NCBI RefSeq assembly: GCF_036669915.1
Contig: NC_089319.1
Coordinates: 6,093,078 to 6,157,077 of the forward strand
Length of the DNA stretch: 64,000 bases
Direction: 5' to 3'
DNA from: Pocillopora verrucosa
Lineage: Eukaryota > Cnidaria > Anthozoa > Scleractinia > Pocilloporidae
The number at the start of each line of letters is the position of its first letter. Within the stretch, counting starts at the first letter, position 1. Of this stretch, positions 1-13,563 are shown in pieces. Position numbers and translations under genes: made by a program. The notes under the pieces are model-generated. The model was given only the letters and a program-made list of their open reading frames with translations. It had not been told where the DNA came from and did not search any database.

Positions 1-286
1 TATCTATATTTAATACAAGTATATAATATATGATGTCCCAAGGATAACCTTGCACAAGATAACCTTTGTGAGGTTTATCCCCACAAACTTCATGTTGTCT
101 TTTTACTTTCAAATATTAAGATTCAGCTGTCATGATATTACAGAAATAAATTCAGAAGACTCATACTTTAAAATATCTAAATAATCTACAACCACAGCAA
201 CTTTTTCATACATTTAAGAGCTTAACTCATTCTGCACTAAAAAGAACAGTGCAAAAAAAAAAATAGACACATCTTTCACCACTTAC

Positions 287-3200
287 TTTCTGTTAAGTGT
301 TTCTAACGTTTGTTCATTTTCTCTCTCTAATTTGATCTGAGAAGGAGAACAAAAGACATTCTGTCGTTACAAAAATATCATACTTATTGAAAAAAATTCT
401 GCCAAGATTGAGGTAACAGAGACAAATAATCAGTGATTTGCAACCATTAGAGACCTTCCCATTAAAATTTGGACAAAGAATTGCATGTAATGGTCCAAGT
501 CCTCCAATCTCAAACACTCAATGAAAACCACGGACACAAATATCTACTGGAAATAAACATTGAATGTGGTTACCTATGACTATTTAATTGGCAGATTCAA
601 AACTTTCCCTAGATGAACTCAAGGTAATCCACAAGAAGCTAAAACAAAAACCAAAATTAAAACACTTTGGTCAAACAAACCTCAGTCAAAACTTACCAAA
701 GCTGTTTTATATCTCAAACTTTCTTCTTCTACTTGCTTCCCTGTTGAAACTTTTTGAGTCTCAAGTTGTTCTTCTAATGCATTTATTCTATAATAAAATA
801 AAAGGAAGTCAAGAAAATAATTTTATTATTAATATCCTAAATCTGTGCTTTGACCCTTCAGGGTCTTGAGATACTGTAATAGGACTTAAAAAAAATAGAA
901 AAAGAAATTTCTTGGTGTCTAAAAAGATGTTCCAATTTACTCCTTTTCATTTTATTCATTGTTTTTGGTTGTTGTGTTTTCGATTGTGAGTCAAAATGTT
1001 AAGACAATCAAAAAACTGAGATAAAACCTGACCAATGTTGGTCACAGTTAATGTATGATTGTATGAAAGAGCAGTCAAATTCTAAAGAGAAAAAGTATTT
1101 AATTAAAACAGAAATCCTCCATTTTGAAAATGGAAGATGAAAAATAGAGAACTGATTGAAATAATTATCAAACTGCATGATGCCAGCATTAAAATAATAG
1201 CCTTAAAATCAACATGGTACAATGTTTCATTCAGCCAGATGCTATTGCCACTAAGAAAATTTGTAGAGATTCATCCACAAAGAGGAATTAAAATCTGAAA
1301 AACTATGCCATTTGTAATTTGTGTCCTGAATCTTTTTAACATAACCATTACAAGGCAAACACAAGTTTATTGTTCTAGCTGAACATAAACCCTAAGAATA
1401 TGAGATTGACTTTGATACATTCAAGGCAAAGAAATTTGACTGATGGAAAAATTCATTTTTAGCTACCATAAAACTTTCCCTTCACAAGCAAATATCAACT
1501 GACACTTTCAAAACTAAAATGTTATTGCTCAATATGGTAATATTACTGTGTGGTAAACATCTGCTATTCAATGAAAAAGTCACCTTTCCAACAAAACTAC
1601 ACACTTTACCATGATCTTTCCTCCCTTTTAACTTACATGTTGTGACACAAAATTGCCAATTCACAGCATCAAACAAGTCAAGATTTCATAATTTCAATCT
1701 TAATGGCTGTAATATCAAGTTTTCAGCCAGAGTGGAAGGGAAATCAACCAAAACACACATAATCTATTCTATTCTCTAACAGTTATATTTCAATCACTCA
1801 TTTCTATGAAAAGAAAAATTATTCCTCACAAGGAAATAAACATAGATATAATAAATTAAAAAGTAAAATGTAATCTAGTGAACATCTTAACCAAAAAAAC
1901 CTGAATTCAGTTGACAGTATATAGATGTGAATCATAAAAGTGATTTACAAGCTTGTAGTGTGCTACATGGTAAATACATTTTACAAACTTGCCTTTGTAG
2001 GACAAGGGGAGAATGTTAAAAAAGCTATCCATCTATGGAAATGGCTTACAATCATTCTCTAAGCAAGAACAATATGTTACCAGAAGCAGTAGATTCTTAA
2101 AGCCCTCTTTACATTGAACAACCTGAACTTATTTAAAATAATACAATATGGTTTGGCTTGCTGAAGCATTTAGCCAATATTGCAAAGAGGAACTTGCTCA
2201 CCTCCTACGAATAGAATGATGAATCAACACCAAAACATTTCCTTCATAAACATTTTTCTTTCACTATTGGTTTCAGGTACATCATTTATGATAAGGAAAT
2301 GAATTTCAATCTGACTATGTTTTATGCAAATATGGGGCAGATGTCACTTCAAAAGCAAGTTAATTATTCATGAAAAAAGCCAAAAGGCTTTAAATAGGTT
2401 GAAGCAGGTTGTGGCTCATTTGAATAAACCACAGCTTTATGATATTGTTCATGGGCACAGAGGGATGTCTGCTAAAATAAAACAACATACCTCAGCCATA
2501 AAAAAAGAACAAAACAACAGAAAACAAACTCTCTATCAATCAACAGATACCAAGCAGCTGGGATCTTTTTAAATGTAAAAACATTGTGTAAACTAAAGAA
2601 CATATCAGCTATCTGCCAAAATATACACAAATTTATTCAAGGCTTCAAGATGATTAATTTTTACTGGTTGTTGGCACTTAAGGTAATTTTGAAATTAAAC
2701 TTTTTTTTTGCCCTTTTAGTTCATCATCATAAACAAAATCGTCTTGGAGTCTGTTGTGAATGATTCTATAAATATCAGTTTTGAAAATTTGGAAATGTGT
2801 GTTACACAACTGAGCATCACAAGCCGAGTTGTTGTAAAAATATATCAAATGGTAAGAAATAATCATAATAAAATGATTGTTAATAAAGATTTAAAAATAC
2901 AGTTCTGCAAAACATTAACCTCTCTAAGTAAGAAAAGAAAAATCTTCTTCAGCCTAAAGCTGAAGTTCATAACACTGAACTAACAATAATAGAGAAAAGA
3001 AACTAAATTTACTGCATTGCTGATTGTCCTGAATAGGACACCAGTCTACTGAGGGCCACCCTCCAACATTTTGTTTGTTTTACCCCCTGATTCACTTGCA
3101 GACTCTCTCATTCTTTAACCCTTTGATTCATGAAAGTGACCAACCTCTTATTTCTCCTCACACAATATCACCCTCAAATCACACATGAAAGTCATGAGAA

Positions 3201-4775
3201 TAAAGGAAACCATTGCCAACTAAAAGAAGCTCTAAATTGTTAAACAAATTCTCCTTGTCCTTGGGAAATGTATACAGAACAGTAAAGAGAATATGTATGC
3301 TGATGTTAGGATGTAAAGGGTTAAAGGAACCTTTTCTTTAAAAGAATGCCATGGGCTGGGTCACACTAGAGCAAATGAAAATATTTACCAATTCTTTGCT
3401 AGTCAAAATTTGCAAAAATTTTGCATTTTCCAAATTTTGGTGGTAGTCACATCAAACTAGAATTTGTTGAGAAAAAACTTTACTGATTGATTCATACATT
3501 AATCACAAACCCATCTAGTTCTTAAAAGTCAGAATAAAAAAAGATCTTGTGCATATCAGTACTATACAGGCACAGATCCTTTCTTTTTCATACTGATCTT
3601 TTGCATTTTGCTTGATGCTTGTGCTTCTTGTGCTGGCTTTAACATTTGTGATGGAAGGGGAATTTTATGTTGAAGCCATCTGTTTCCAAATTGCTGCCAG
3701 TTACTGGACTCAATAACTGGACTCAGTAACTGACGTCAACACCTTTCTGTTTGACAATATGTAAAATCATCTTATGTTGTCAAGAAATTGGTTACTAGCT
3801 TAAATAAAAACAGATAGTTAAAAAAATTATTCTACAATGAAACATAAAGCTCTCCCAAATTTTTTCTAGCACTTAGCTTATCAAATGAGGCTTCTCACCA
3901 AAGACAAAATCACATAAGCAAGTTTTAGTGTTAAAACAAAACATTATTGTGATATTGTACTATCAGTTGAACATACTTCAATTGCTGTAAAATGATTGAA
4001 AGCATCTGAAGTGATTTTGATGGCCTTTCCGCAAAGCTGATTAAATATATAAAAGCTTTATATGCTCTTGTTATGACTTTATGCATTTCACAGATCAAAT
4101 CATCATCTAAACATCAAATCAGTATTACAACATGTACAAAGGTGTAATTTAAGAATACAGCAAGTGAAAGGGCAAAATTTGATTTCTCTGACAAAATTAA
4201 TCCCTATCATTGACTTCCATTTTGCCTCTATGATTCTGGACTTCAAAATTTTACTAATAATCAAGAGAGCTAATATATGTTCCTACCAAATATTTTCCTA
4301 GCATCACCATAAATGGTTGGTTAAAATTACAGAAACTCTGTGAAACACTGGTGGTATCAACATACAACAATTATAACAAAGGATATAATTCACACCTTTT
4401 TGGAAGTATCTTTTTTAAAAGAAGAAAAATCAGACTTTAACAAATGCATTTAGGCTTGAGTATAATATTGGACACATTTTCACTGCAAGGAACCAAAGGA
4501 CAGAACTACATTGAACTGCCGGAGACTAGCTGGTTTAATGTGATCACAACTGATCTGACACATGTTTTCCCTTTTGGCTCCATCCTTTAAACCCTAAGAG
4601 TGACCAACATCTAATTTCTTCTTACAGTTATACTGCTAAATCACTTGTTAAGATAACGAGAATAAAAGAAATGATCACCAACCTAAGATGCTTTGATTGT
4701 CAAATGAATTCACACAAAGGAAAAGATAATAAATGTGTACATAGTCACATCTGCCAGAGCATTGATCCTTTTATC

Positions 4776-4808
<33 letters not shown>

Positions 4809-7800
4809 GTTTCCATTGGCTTGGCCATTATGGGTTATGAACCATTATATAATAAGCTCAGTTATACACACATTCTGATTGGTTCTCACTTATGATCTAT
4901 TGGAGGACAGACGTATAGATGACGTCATCATTAAAACTTTTTTAAATTTATTCTTTATTATATAAGACAAATAGATTCCAAGTTACCATGCATCTGTTCA
5001 GTAATAGATCACGGATATTCATATAGATCACAGATATTCAGTAATAATAGTAATATAGATCACAGTAATATAGATCACAGATATTCACAGATATTTAGGT
5101 AGATCACAGATATTCAGTAATAGATCAAAGATATTCAGTAATAGATCACAGAGTAATGGGTCATCAGTGACACACTCAGCTGCGCCTCGTGTGCCACTTT
5201 TTTGTTCTTACCACATTTGGACATCATCTGTGATCTATTACTGAACAGATGCACGGCAACTTGGAATCTATTTGTTAATTACACTATGCATGCGCATGAA
5301 GACAAGTTAAACCAGAAGTGTTTTTATACATTGTAACATTCCACTTGTTCTTATAAAATAAGGTTGTGAAGATTTATCTATATTTTGGGGCTTTTTTAGT
5401 AAAACAATTATTTCACTCACACTTGCTGGATATGAAATGATTATAGCCAACTTGGCCCAACTGGTCTCATTGGCTTTTTTTCATCTCATATCCAAAGCGT
5501 GCTTGTGGAATAATTGTTTAATACACTGCAAGTAAAGATTAACTTTTAGCTTTAGCAAGCAAACAAAGGTGGGCGACTGTCTAAGTGAAATAGTTCATCA
5601 AAGAATCATGTACTCTTCTTACCTTGTACATAATAATTTGTTTTCTTCTCTAAATTTATTCTGTTTATCTGTTTGCATTGCATGGTCTTCTTGTAATAAT
5701 GACACTTGTGAAGACAGTCTTTTTAACTGTAAAAGTAATAGACATAAATATCAATAATGGTGCTTCTAAGCTCAACCTTTTTTCAAAGTTGCATTTGGTG
5801 ACTGAAAGAAATACAATGGTCATTAAAAATCAAATTTCAGTCACCAGGGAAGGAAAGGAAAAAAAAACCAAACACTCAAGACCATTTACCTCACTATACA
5901 ACCAGGAAGAAAAAGGGAAATACAGGGCATTAATAATTTTTCATGCAATAGTTTATCTCACATTAGCTTATGGAAAAACCACTGAACATAGACTTTTTCG
6001 TTTTTACTATTTGCCATGGCAACACAAAAGGTCATGGCTTGGAACACTAAATAACAGTAACAGTTACTACATTAATCACCATACATATTGCAAGTAAGCT
6101 AAAATGATCAATAGGGATTTCAAACCCTAGAATGACAAATCACAATTAGTACATGCATGTTGCTGTAAAAAAAAAATTACATATGTAAACTCTCTGTATA
6201 GTTATGGGTACCAGAAATGTATTTCTATTTTCACCACAAAGAGTTTTAAATCATGAGACCACAAACCTCTGTTAGAAGAAACATTGAAGTCCCTGCCTCA
6301 CTATCTGACAGTGCTCGATCAACCATCAGGTCATCAAAACTGTTATGTCTACTGGGATTTTCCGAGTGACATTTATAAAGATGCATATGATGGCTACAGA
6401 AAAATGTAACAAAATAGGGAGAGAGAGAGAGTTCTGAGTAAGTATAAATGTCAAACTTTCTGGTAAAAACTAGTAGTGCATTAGGCAATCAAGAGAACAG
6501 TTTATCATCAGTATAATTATAATCAATTTTGAAGTTAAATGTTGTGAGTCAGAAAACAGGAACAGTAGAATATTGTCATGTATTCTTTTTTTTACTGCTT
6601 CTAAAGTGAAACTTAATATTTTGAATGAGGTGATTTGTTTTGCTAATACAAAGTGTTGTCTCAATGAGAATAAATTAGATCATGCAGGAATAAAGATCTA
6701 TACAGGTGGCATCTTACTGTCGTCAGTTGAGAACAATGTGTTAGTGACTGCCAACGGCAGCTACAGTAATTCCAATAATACAGAATTATCAATGGCATTA
6801 CTGTTACTGTACATAACACAGACAGAGAGAGAGAGAGAGAGAAGCCAAGAAATGCTTACACCAAACATAAACACAAAATACCTCACTCTGTAGTTTGTTT
6901 TCTAACTACTGATTGAACGAAAAACAGTTCTATGATATATAATTCCAAATAGGAGTGTGTGTGTGTGTGGTGCTGATGGAAGGGGGGGAGGGGGAGGGAA
7001 TTGCTTTTTAACGACAAAATACCTCACTATCTCTCTCAATTATTTTATCAAGGGTGTCATTATAAATCACACATAACATTTTTCACCTCTTTAGAATAGC
7101 AATTCTAAATGATGACCATAAAATGTTCTTTACCAAACAATTAATCTTGTTTGATGTGCTATAAAATTACATTCATCAAATTTATTAATAAGTGCATCCT
7201 GTTTACCTTGAAAATGCAGCTGCTGCAGCTGATGATCTTCTATTGCAAAAGGAAATAAATGATAAAGATTATAACTAGCAAGTATACAACAAAAGCTTTG
7301 TAAAAGAGTGACTTCATATGGTTTTAAGATTGGAGTTCCCCTAAATTGAAGCAGATATAATCATGATATACAATATCCTTCTAAATATTGCAAAAATTTA
7401 TTCTACGATTCTCTCTCTAATCACTGTTCTTTCCATTTCATGTCCTGCAATCAGTTGGCCTTTTGGCCACAACAAACTGTTTAAAAAACATACTATTATG
7501 ACTCAAAAGCAAGACCAAAAAGGCATATTTTCCTGCATATAAAAGAAAAACAATTGTGCCCACCATTATGGTAGAGGTCTAAAAAACACCAAAATCTTAT
7601 TTACTTCAAAAGGAAATAACTAGACATCAAAAGGGGAGAATCATTGTTACATGTAACATTGTAGTGGTTGGATGGAAACACCTAAAACTTACTTTCTTAG
7701 GATGCGTTCAGAATATGGATGGTCCCTTTGTAAAGTTGGAGTATCTTCAAATGCTGTATCCTCACTGAAGCTTTCTCCAAATCCTTCAAATCCTTCTTCA

Positions 7801-10537
7801 GACTGATACTCACTGGTATCTGAGTGTGAATGTCTATCACTATACATATCAACATTCATGGCTGGTAAAGTTGCACGGTGTTTTAACCGAGGTCCTGTGG
7901 GGGGTGGGAACGTAGAGTATTGTTTTTGATTACGACTGAACTTTGAAGGTTGCGGCTCATCTTGGAAATTGTCATCGTCGTCACCATTATACTCATTTGT
8001 GGATGCTGTACTGTAAGTACTGTCTCTCTGAAAAGAGAATGTTGCATCAGTACCACAGATCTTTACAAAAGGTACAAGTAACATTCAAGAAGTGGCAATC
8101 AAGGCATGGGCACTCAAAGTGCCAGGACTTATCCACGTCTACAGAGCAAGAGACAACTGAAATTATTCCCATTCCCCTTAGATGGCATGCCAGTCCATTG
8201 CAAGTTACCCCCTCCCTCCCCCTGCATTTTGTAAGGCTTCTGTGACAGTTTGCCACCACCCATTTATACTTGTGGGCAGAATGATGGTTTCACTGTATTG
8301 TAGTCATTGTCATTATCATCATGATAATCATCAAAATAAATTATCCTTAGTCCAAATTTCAGCAGAAGACAATTACCAATAAGAGCACACTGTGGATCTT
8401 ATGGTCCCTTACCACCATCTGCTCAAATTTTATTGAAATTTGTTTGAACATAGCCATGCACTCCATATGGCTTTTAAATATTCCACAAAATTACACCAGG
8501 GTTTTTAATAACTTTTTCCATAAGCAACTGCTAAAGGGCTGTAAGGCAAAATCCAAACATGAGAGGCTGCTCACAGGCTGAGCAGCAAGAGGTCTTATAG
8601 GCAGTGGCAGACCAGTGGTAACTAGCTTTTATGCAAACCTCTGAAATACAGGGTTGTGTAACAAAGAGAACACAGTTTCTGAACTTCACCAATTTTTCCA
8701 TTTTAATTAGTTTTGTTGTCAGCTTCAAGTAACCCACAATAAAAATAGTAATTGAGTAAACCAACCAAAACTGAATGCTTTTCAGCGATGTAAGCCTACT
8801 TTGAAAATGACAGAAACTAAAGCCGTGGCTTCCGGCAAATTTGAAACTTGACACCAGATCACAATATATTAGGCATCTCTCAAAATATGACGCAAAATTT
8901 GATAAAAAGTGCAAATCCAATGACGTGTGTATCACATAAACTGGTCTGAACTTGTTGAGCTTCAATGATGCATAGATAAACATTGCAAGGATATGCACAG
9001 TCAGAAACCTATTTACATCACTGACTAATCCACATAAATATTAATTTTTATAGTTCAATTAACATAGCAAAACTGAAAAGAAAAGAAATAACTTTAATAG
9101 AAAATGAAAGACAAAAAAGCCTGAGAAACTTCACGAAAAATTTTTCCCATGAAATGAAATATTGTGTCTTGACATTTATGTATACAAACTTGTGTCTCTT
9201 AGCCAATTCCCAAAATCTTAAAGTGCTCGTTGTCATAAGAAATCGTGGTTAATTTTCTCGCAGCACTCAGTGGACTAAATGAGCAACCATTTGGCACGTT
9301 TTGAAAAACCAATCAATGAATTTCAAAGTACCTCGCAGCAGCTATCTTCCTGTTGGTCGTTTTCCACCACAGATATTGTCAGTCTTGGGAAAGAATCATC
9401 TTCCACTAACTTGTGCGAATTTTTTTCATTTACATTATTGACATCACCATTGGCCCCTAGGGAGATGAAAACATTTCAATATCATACAGACACCATCTAG
9501 AAAGACATATATTGTCGGTTCTCGAATCGATCTCGGACTTTCACGTCAGCGAATATTATTCACCTGAGCTACTATCATATTGGAAGCCTTCACAATTGCA
9601 CATAACGCAATATGATTAGAAACTGATATTTCACCAACCAGTTGGCAATGATGTTAAAAAATCACTTACCTAAAAAATCGTGTATTCCTTTACAAAACCC
9701 GTCAAAGCTTATCTGCCCAAACCCTTCAGGATCGAGCTTTTCGATCAGAATTTTTATCTCCTAGTGGTAGAGGAGAATGGTAGAATATCAATGAGTTTTA
9801 CATTAACAACAATCAACACTCACCGCTAAGGAAGTGAGGCATTTGGTTGCGAACGAATTTGGAAAAAGTGTTCACAGTACTCTCAATTTTGATATTGGAG
9901 ATCGGGAACGACGAAGAAAATAATTTTAAGGATATCAACCGATTGATCGCTGTTTCCGCAGAAAATTTTAGAATTGTCTTCCTGTTAATGACCGGTTCAC
10001 CAAGGTAATAGTAAACTAACCCGGTGTGGCGAAAGAGATGACAGGCGAGAGTGCAGATAAAACAACACTTTTCGATACTACAAAAGGAGCGATCGAGCCT
10101 CTTCAAAAGCCACTAAATTTATCGTAGAACAATTCTTGCATTTGAAATATTTCGGTCGAAGCAAATTGTCTTCTATCACTAGGAAACAAACCCCAAACGC
10201 TGACTAGTCGTGAAAATTACGTCTCTATGTACGCAGATTCATGTACTCACTCTCTGTTTATGATTGGGAATACAAAAAAAACTCCGTCCTCACGTATCTC
10301 AAATACAGTTTAAATATTATCTACTGCTGATTCATGGTACAGGCCCATGAATAATGATCAAAATCAAAGTAAGTAGTGGTAAGGACAGTTTTAATTTACC
10401 TCAAATCCAACACTAGCGTGTTCTTGGCCGAGGCTTAGAAGATCCTGCGTCTTCACAAAACCGTCGCCATTTTGGTCACAAGCTTCGAAAACAGCTTTCA
10501 AATGGGACAGAACATCTTCCGCGTTTACTTCTCCCAT
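287..10537 (-). CDS. RAB11FIP4: RAB11FIP3/4-like Rab11 effector (partial; 3' end beyond the window)
   Basis: Class II Rab11-family-interacting proteins link Rab11 recycling endosomes to cytokinesis and cargo return. Exons read on the minus strand: 10537-10400, 9760-9670, 9456-9332, 8027-7693, 7239-7207 (33-nt microexon), 6393-6267, 787-697 and 336-287; reading phases join for all except one missing link. The ATG at 10537 has a good context (ggcATGg) with an in-frame stop upstream. Exon 1 carries a canonical EF-hand loop (DQNGDGFVKTQD); exon 2 carries the degenerate second EF-hand (LDPEGFGQISF...FCKGI), matching the FIP3/4 pattern. Then come an acidic/Ser-rich linker, a Ser/Asp-rich segment (HNSFDDLMVDRALSDSE) and coiled-coil exons (ALEEQLETQK, KLEREN). 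An exon of length 2 mod 3 is needed between 787 and 6267 but was not found. The rest of the coil and the Rab11-binding domain lie off the left edge. FIP3 and FIP4 cannot be separated here. Confidence 0.8.
3115..3325 (+). repeat. Short interspersed repeat with TTAACCCTTT / AAAGGGTTAA ends (family A)
   Basis: About 210 bp containing gtgaccaacctcttatttct, catgagaataaaggaaa and gatgttaggatgtaaagggtt. Same family at 4586-4745, 11602-11812 and 12132-12340. Ends are inverted, as in a MITE. Confidence 0.7.
4586..4745 (+). repeat. Family A short repeat, 3' end missing
   Basis: Matches 3115-3325 from cctttaaaccctaagagtga through atgatcaccaacctaag; the terminal gggttaa end is lost. Confidence 0.6.
4760..5290. 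repeat. Inverted-repeat element with internal tandem repeats
   Basis: Arms of about 45 bp at 4968-5012 (aaatagattccaagttacc...) and 5229-5275 (inverse) match with two or three differences. Between them, agatcacagatattcagtaat repeats about seven times with length variation. The left flank (4765-4865, containing tggcttggccattatgggtt) recurs inverted at 25960-26040. Arms of the same family occur behind PAO-2 to PAO-5. Confidence 0.7.
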
Positions 10538-11601
10538 GCCTGGAAACGGTGCAACCCCTGATCCTAATAGGGACTACTTAGTTGTACTATAAGAGCATCA
10601 TTTTGTGCGGTAGACTACTTAGACCTCAATCAAACGGCTGGCGATTTGTTCGCTAAAATCAACAGATGATTGACAACAAGGAAGTCACGTGGCTGAAATC
10701 TCTCGAGAACGGCGTAAAGTCTGCAACCTTGAAAATAACGCAATCTTCCGAAATCAGGTTTCTGCGATCAGACAGGAATTTGTGGAAGACCTACACATGA
10801 TATAGATTTTAAACATACAGTCGTTTGTTTTGCGTTGGAATCCAACGCACTTCCTAACCGGGATCATTCGTAAGTTCTCATATTGGCCGGGCCAGAGCTA
10901 GGATGTTGTTTTCTCTGGCACGGTGTCAAGTACCATCTTTTCTTTTGAAACAAGTTTCAAAAGCGAAAACAAGGCTCTTAAAGCTCATTGTTGCGGTTCA
11001 AAGAGGCAAAAGCAAAATATGGCCCATTCGTCGTTTGAGAATCATCACGCACGTCTCTCTATCATTTCCGTGATTTCCGATTTCAAAATAAATGTGAAAA
11101 TCTTGATACTGACCAAGCAGCTTTATGAAAAAAACAGCAAAGAACCGAGATATCACGCGTCTATCATGGGCCGATCGGTGTGTTTATATTTAAATATAAA
11201 AGCACCACTGTGATGCGTTAGTTCGTGTGTATTTTTGAGAAACATCTTATAAAAGCAATAAGTAACTTATTCCGTGTTTCGATAACCTCATCCCGAAGCT
11301 CAGGGGTCTAGAAAAATTCGAGATAGTTTTGCAAACTATCAACTGCTTCTCGGGTTGCCGAACTGTCAAAAATTCTCTCAAACCCTTGTATTGTGTAAAC
11401 ATTGAAAAAGTCTTCTTTTGTTTTTTTTTATATTTCTTGTTTATTTTTAAATCATTTTTTAGTTTTTTTTATTAATTTTTTTTCTTTTCCTGATTGAATG
11501 ATCCACTGTCCCAGTCCTCCAAACAAGACACTGCTAAATAAACATGCGTGACGTTGTGGATCCCTGAGCAGAAAATCAAAACTTACCAGTAATGCTACTC
11601 A
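10538..11601. other. 5' flank of the RAB11FIP-like gene
   Basis: No gene recognised. It should contain the promoter and any 5' UTR exon of the leftward gene. A T-rich run lies at 11420-11485. The ORF at 10923-11213 lacks motifs. Confidence 0.35.
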
Positions 11602-11812
11602 ACCCTTTAACCCCTAAGCGTGACTAGCATCTAATTTCTCCTTACAATAGTGACCACTGAACCACACATTAATGTCATGAGAATAAAGAAAGTGATCACC
11701 AACTTAAGAATCTCTTGATTACAAGACAAATTCTCCTTGTCAGCACATTAGTAAATGTACAGAGAACAGTATGAAGAATATGAATACTGATGTTAGGGTG
11801 TAAAGGGTTAAC
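11602..11812 (+). repeat. Family A short repeat
   Basis: Complete copy, from aaccctttaacccctaagcg to gatgttagggtgtaaagggt. It abuts a family B copy. Confidence 0.7.
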
Positions 11813-12009
11813 CCTCAGATCAAATTTGTCATTCTCCTCACTGTCAATCATATAATTCTTATAACGTTAGTTCAGAGAATTTGGTATTGGATCAAGTAAT
11901 TATCCCCAAATAGAAATTTTTCTTTATTCTCATCACTTATCTGATTGATATTGTATTGATATTGTAAGAGGAAATTCTGTCTTGGTCACTCATGGGAGTT
12001 AAAGGGTTA
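11813..12009 (-). repeat. Family B short repeat
   Basis: Its reverse complement begins ttaaccctttaactcccatg and continues agtgaccaagacagaatttc, matching 14214-14420. Ends are inverted TTAACCC/GGGTTAA as in family A, but the interior differs. A partial copy lies at 12560-12620. Confidence 0.65.
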
Positions 12010-12131
12010 AAGCCCTTATACTGATGGTTGCAAGCCAACTGATACTAAAAGAGGCCCCTTAACACTCAAAGTTACTCTTCCCTGGAGTACTCGTTTGAAA
12101 CTACCTTTTCCCTGTTAAACATTTTTTGTTA

Positions 12132-12340
12132 CCCTTTAACCCCTAAGGGTGACTAACATCTAATTTCTTGTTACAATATCACCCCTGAATCAAACATCAA
12201 GGTCATGAGAATAAAGGAAATGATCACCAACCAAAGAAGCTCTTGATTGTTGAACAAATTCTCTTTGTCAGAACCCTAGGAAATGTCTAGGGAATAGTAT
12301 GAAGAATATGCATACTGACGTTATGAAGTAAAGGGTCAAA
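12132..12340 (+). repeat. Family A short repeat
   Basis: From ccctttaacccctaagggtg to gacgttatgaagtaaagggt. Confidence 0.7.
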
Positions 12341-13563
12341 CAGTTAAACTCATTGAACAGTGGACCTCTTTGCTGATGTTGCACGACATCGCAAAATGTT
12401 TGGATCTTTTCATGCCAAGTAATAACAACCGAAAATAAAAGGACAAAAACTTCAGAGGAAAGGAAATAAAAGGACAAGAACCCACAATACATCAATGTAC
12501 TTATCAGATAGAAATTGCTATCTTGAGCTAACACCAAATTATCATAACCAATTTACATGGAAAGGTATAGCAGCTACATGGGAGAATTAACAATCAGATC
12601 TTGGGAGTTAAAGGGTTAATGCCTAAAGTATAATACCCTTGCTAACAAACTATTGACCAGGAAATAATCCAATGCCCTTCCTCCAAAGGCAGATCAATCA
12701 TCTAACTCAAGAAAATGGTAAAAACTGGGTCTCTTGGAAAGCTATATTTTTTCCTTTTTCTTCACATTTACATGTAACTTGTACAAATTTCTGGTTTTCA
12801 GCTTTGTTTCTAGTTAATCAGTTCAGAGAAGAGAAGCCGTCCAAAGTAGTGCAGCGAGAACTACTGTAAACTCAAAGGTTATTGGTGTATGTCCACTCTA
12901 AACTAAGAAAAGGTATGCGTTAACTTATGAATCCTCGCACTCTCACACTTCTTCAGTTTTCATGACAGTCTAAATAAGAACTATGAAAGAGATTGATATT
13001 CTTGGGTCCACCCTCTTGATCTTCCCTCAGTAATTGAGTTGTTCAAACAATTACTGATAACTGGCAAAAAGTGTAATTCAAGTTCAGAGAAAATCAGCCA
13101 AGAATACCTTGAACCATGATTCATGACTACAAAAAACTTTTAATGACCTTGACAACTTTATGTTGGCAAAACTTGACATTTCCTAAGTGTTTACTTAACT
13201 TTTCCTCTTTAACTGAATTAAAAATGTCTTTAACACTGCATAGCTCGACACAGATATAGCTCTCTCAACCTCTCACATCATGAAGTACATAAAACCAAGG
13301 TACATATCAAAGTGACATACAAATGATAAGTTAAGACTGTCTAAATCACAACGATGGAATCATAAACTGTAATAGAACAAGAAACTGATAAGGTCAAGGG
13401 AATTGATGTGTTGAAGTGAGGAACCTACATTTCCTCATGAAGGCTGGCTAACCAACTCAAAAGTTGACAATAACAATATTATTGTGCGGGAAAGATTAAT
13501 CATGTTTATACACAGCTCAACCTAGGGTGCATGTTAAAAACTAAAGTTAAGTAAGATAAACTG
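12341..13563. other. Spacer downstream of PHF5A
   Basis: Apart from a partial family B repeat at 12560-12620, nothing was recognised. Small ORFs here (12672-12869 and the minus strand of 12268-12537) have no motif. Confidence 0.35.

Larger units (their letters stand above)
788..6266. other. Long intronic region of the RAB11FIP-like gene
   Basis: AT-rich, containing the repeats at 3115-3325, 4586-4745 and 4760-5290. At least one further coiled-coil exon must lie here but was not found. On the opposite strand, 2720-2851 is a 44-codon open stretch between a strong acceptor and donor, and 2324-2572 is an 82-codon ORF; neither is assignable. Confidence 0.4.
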
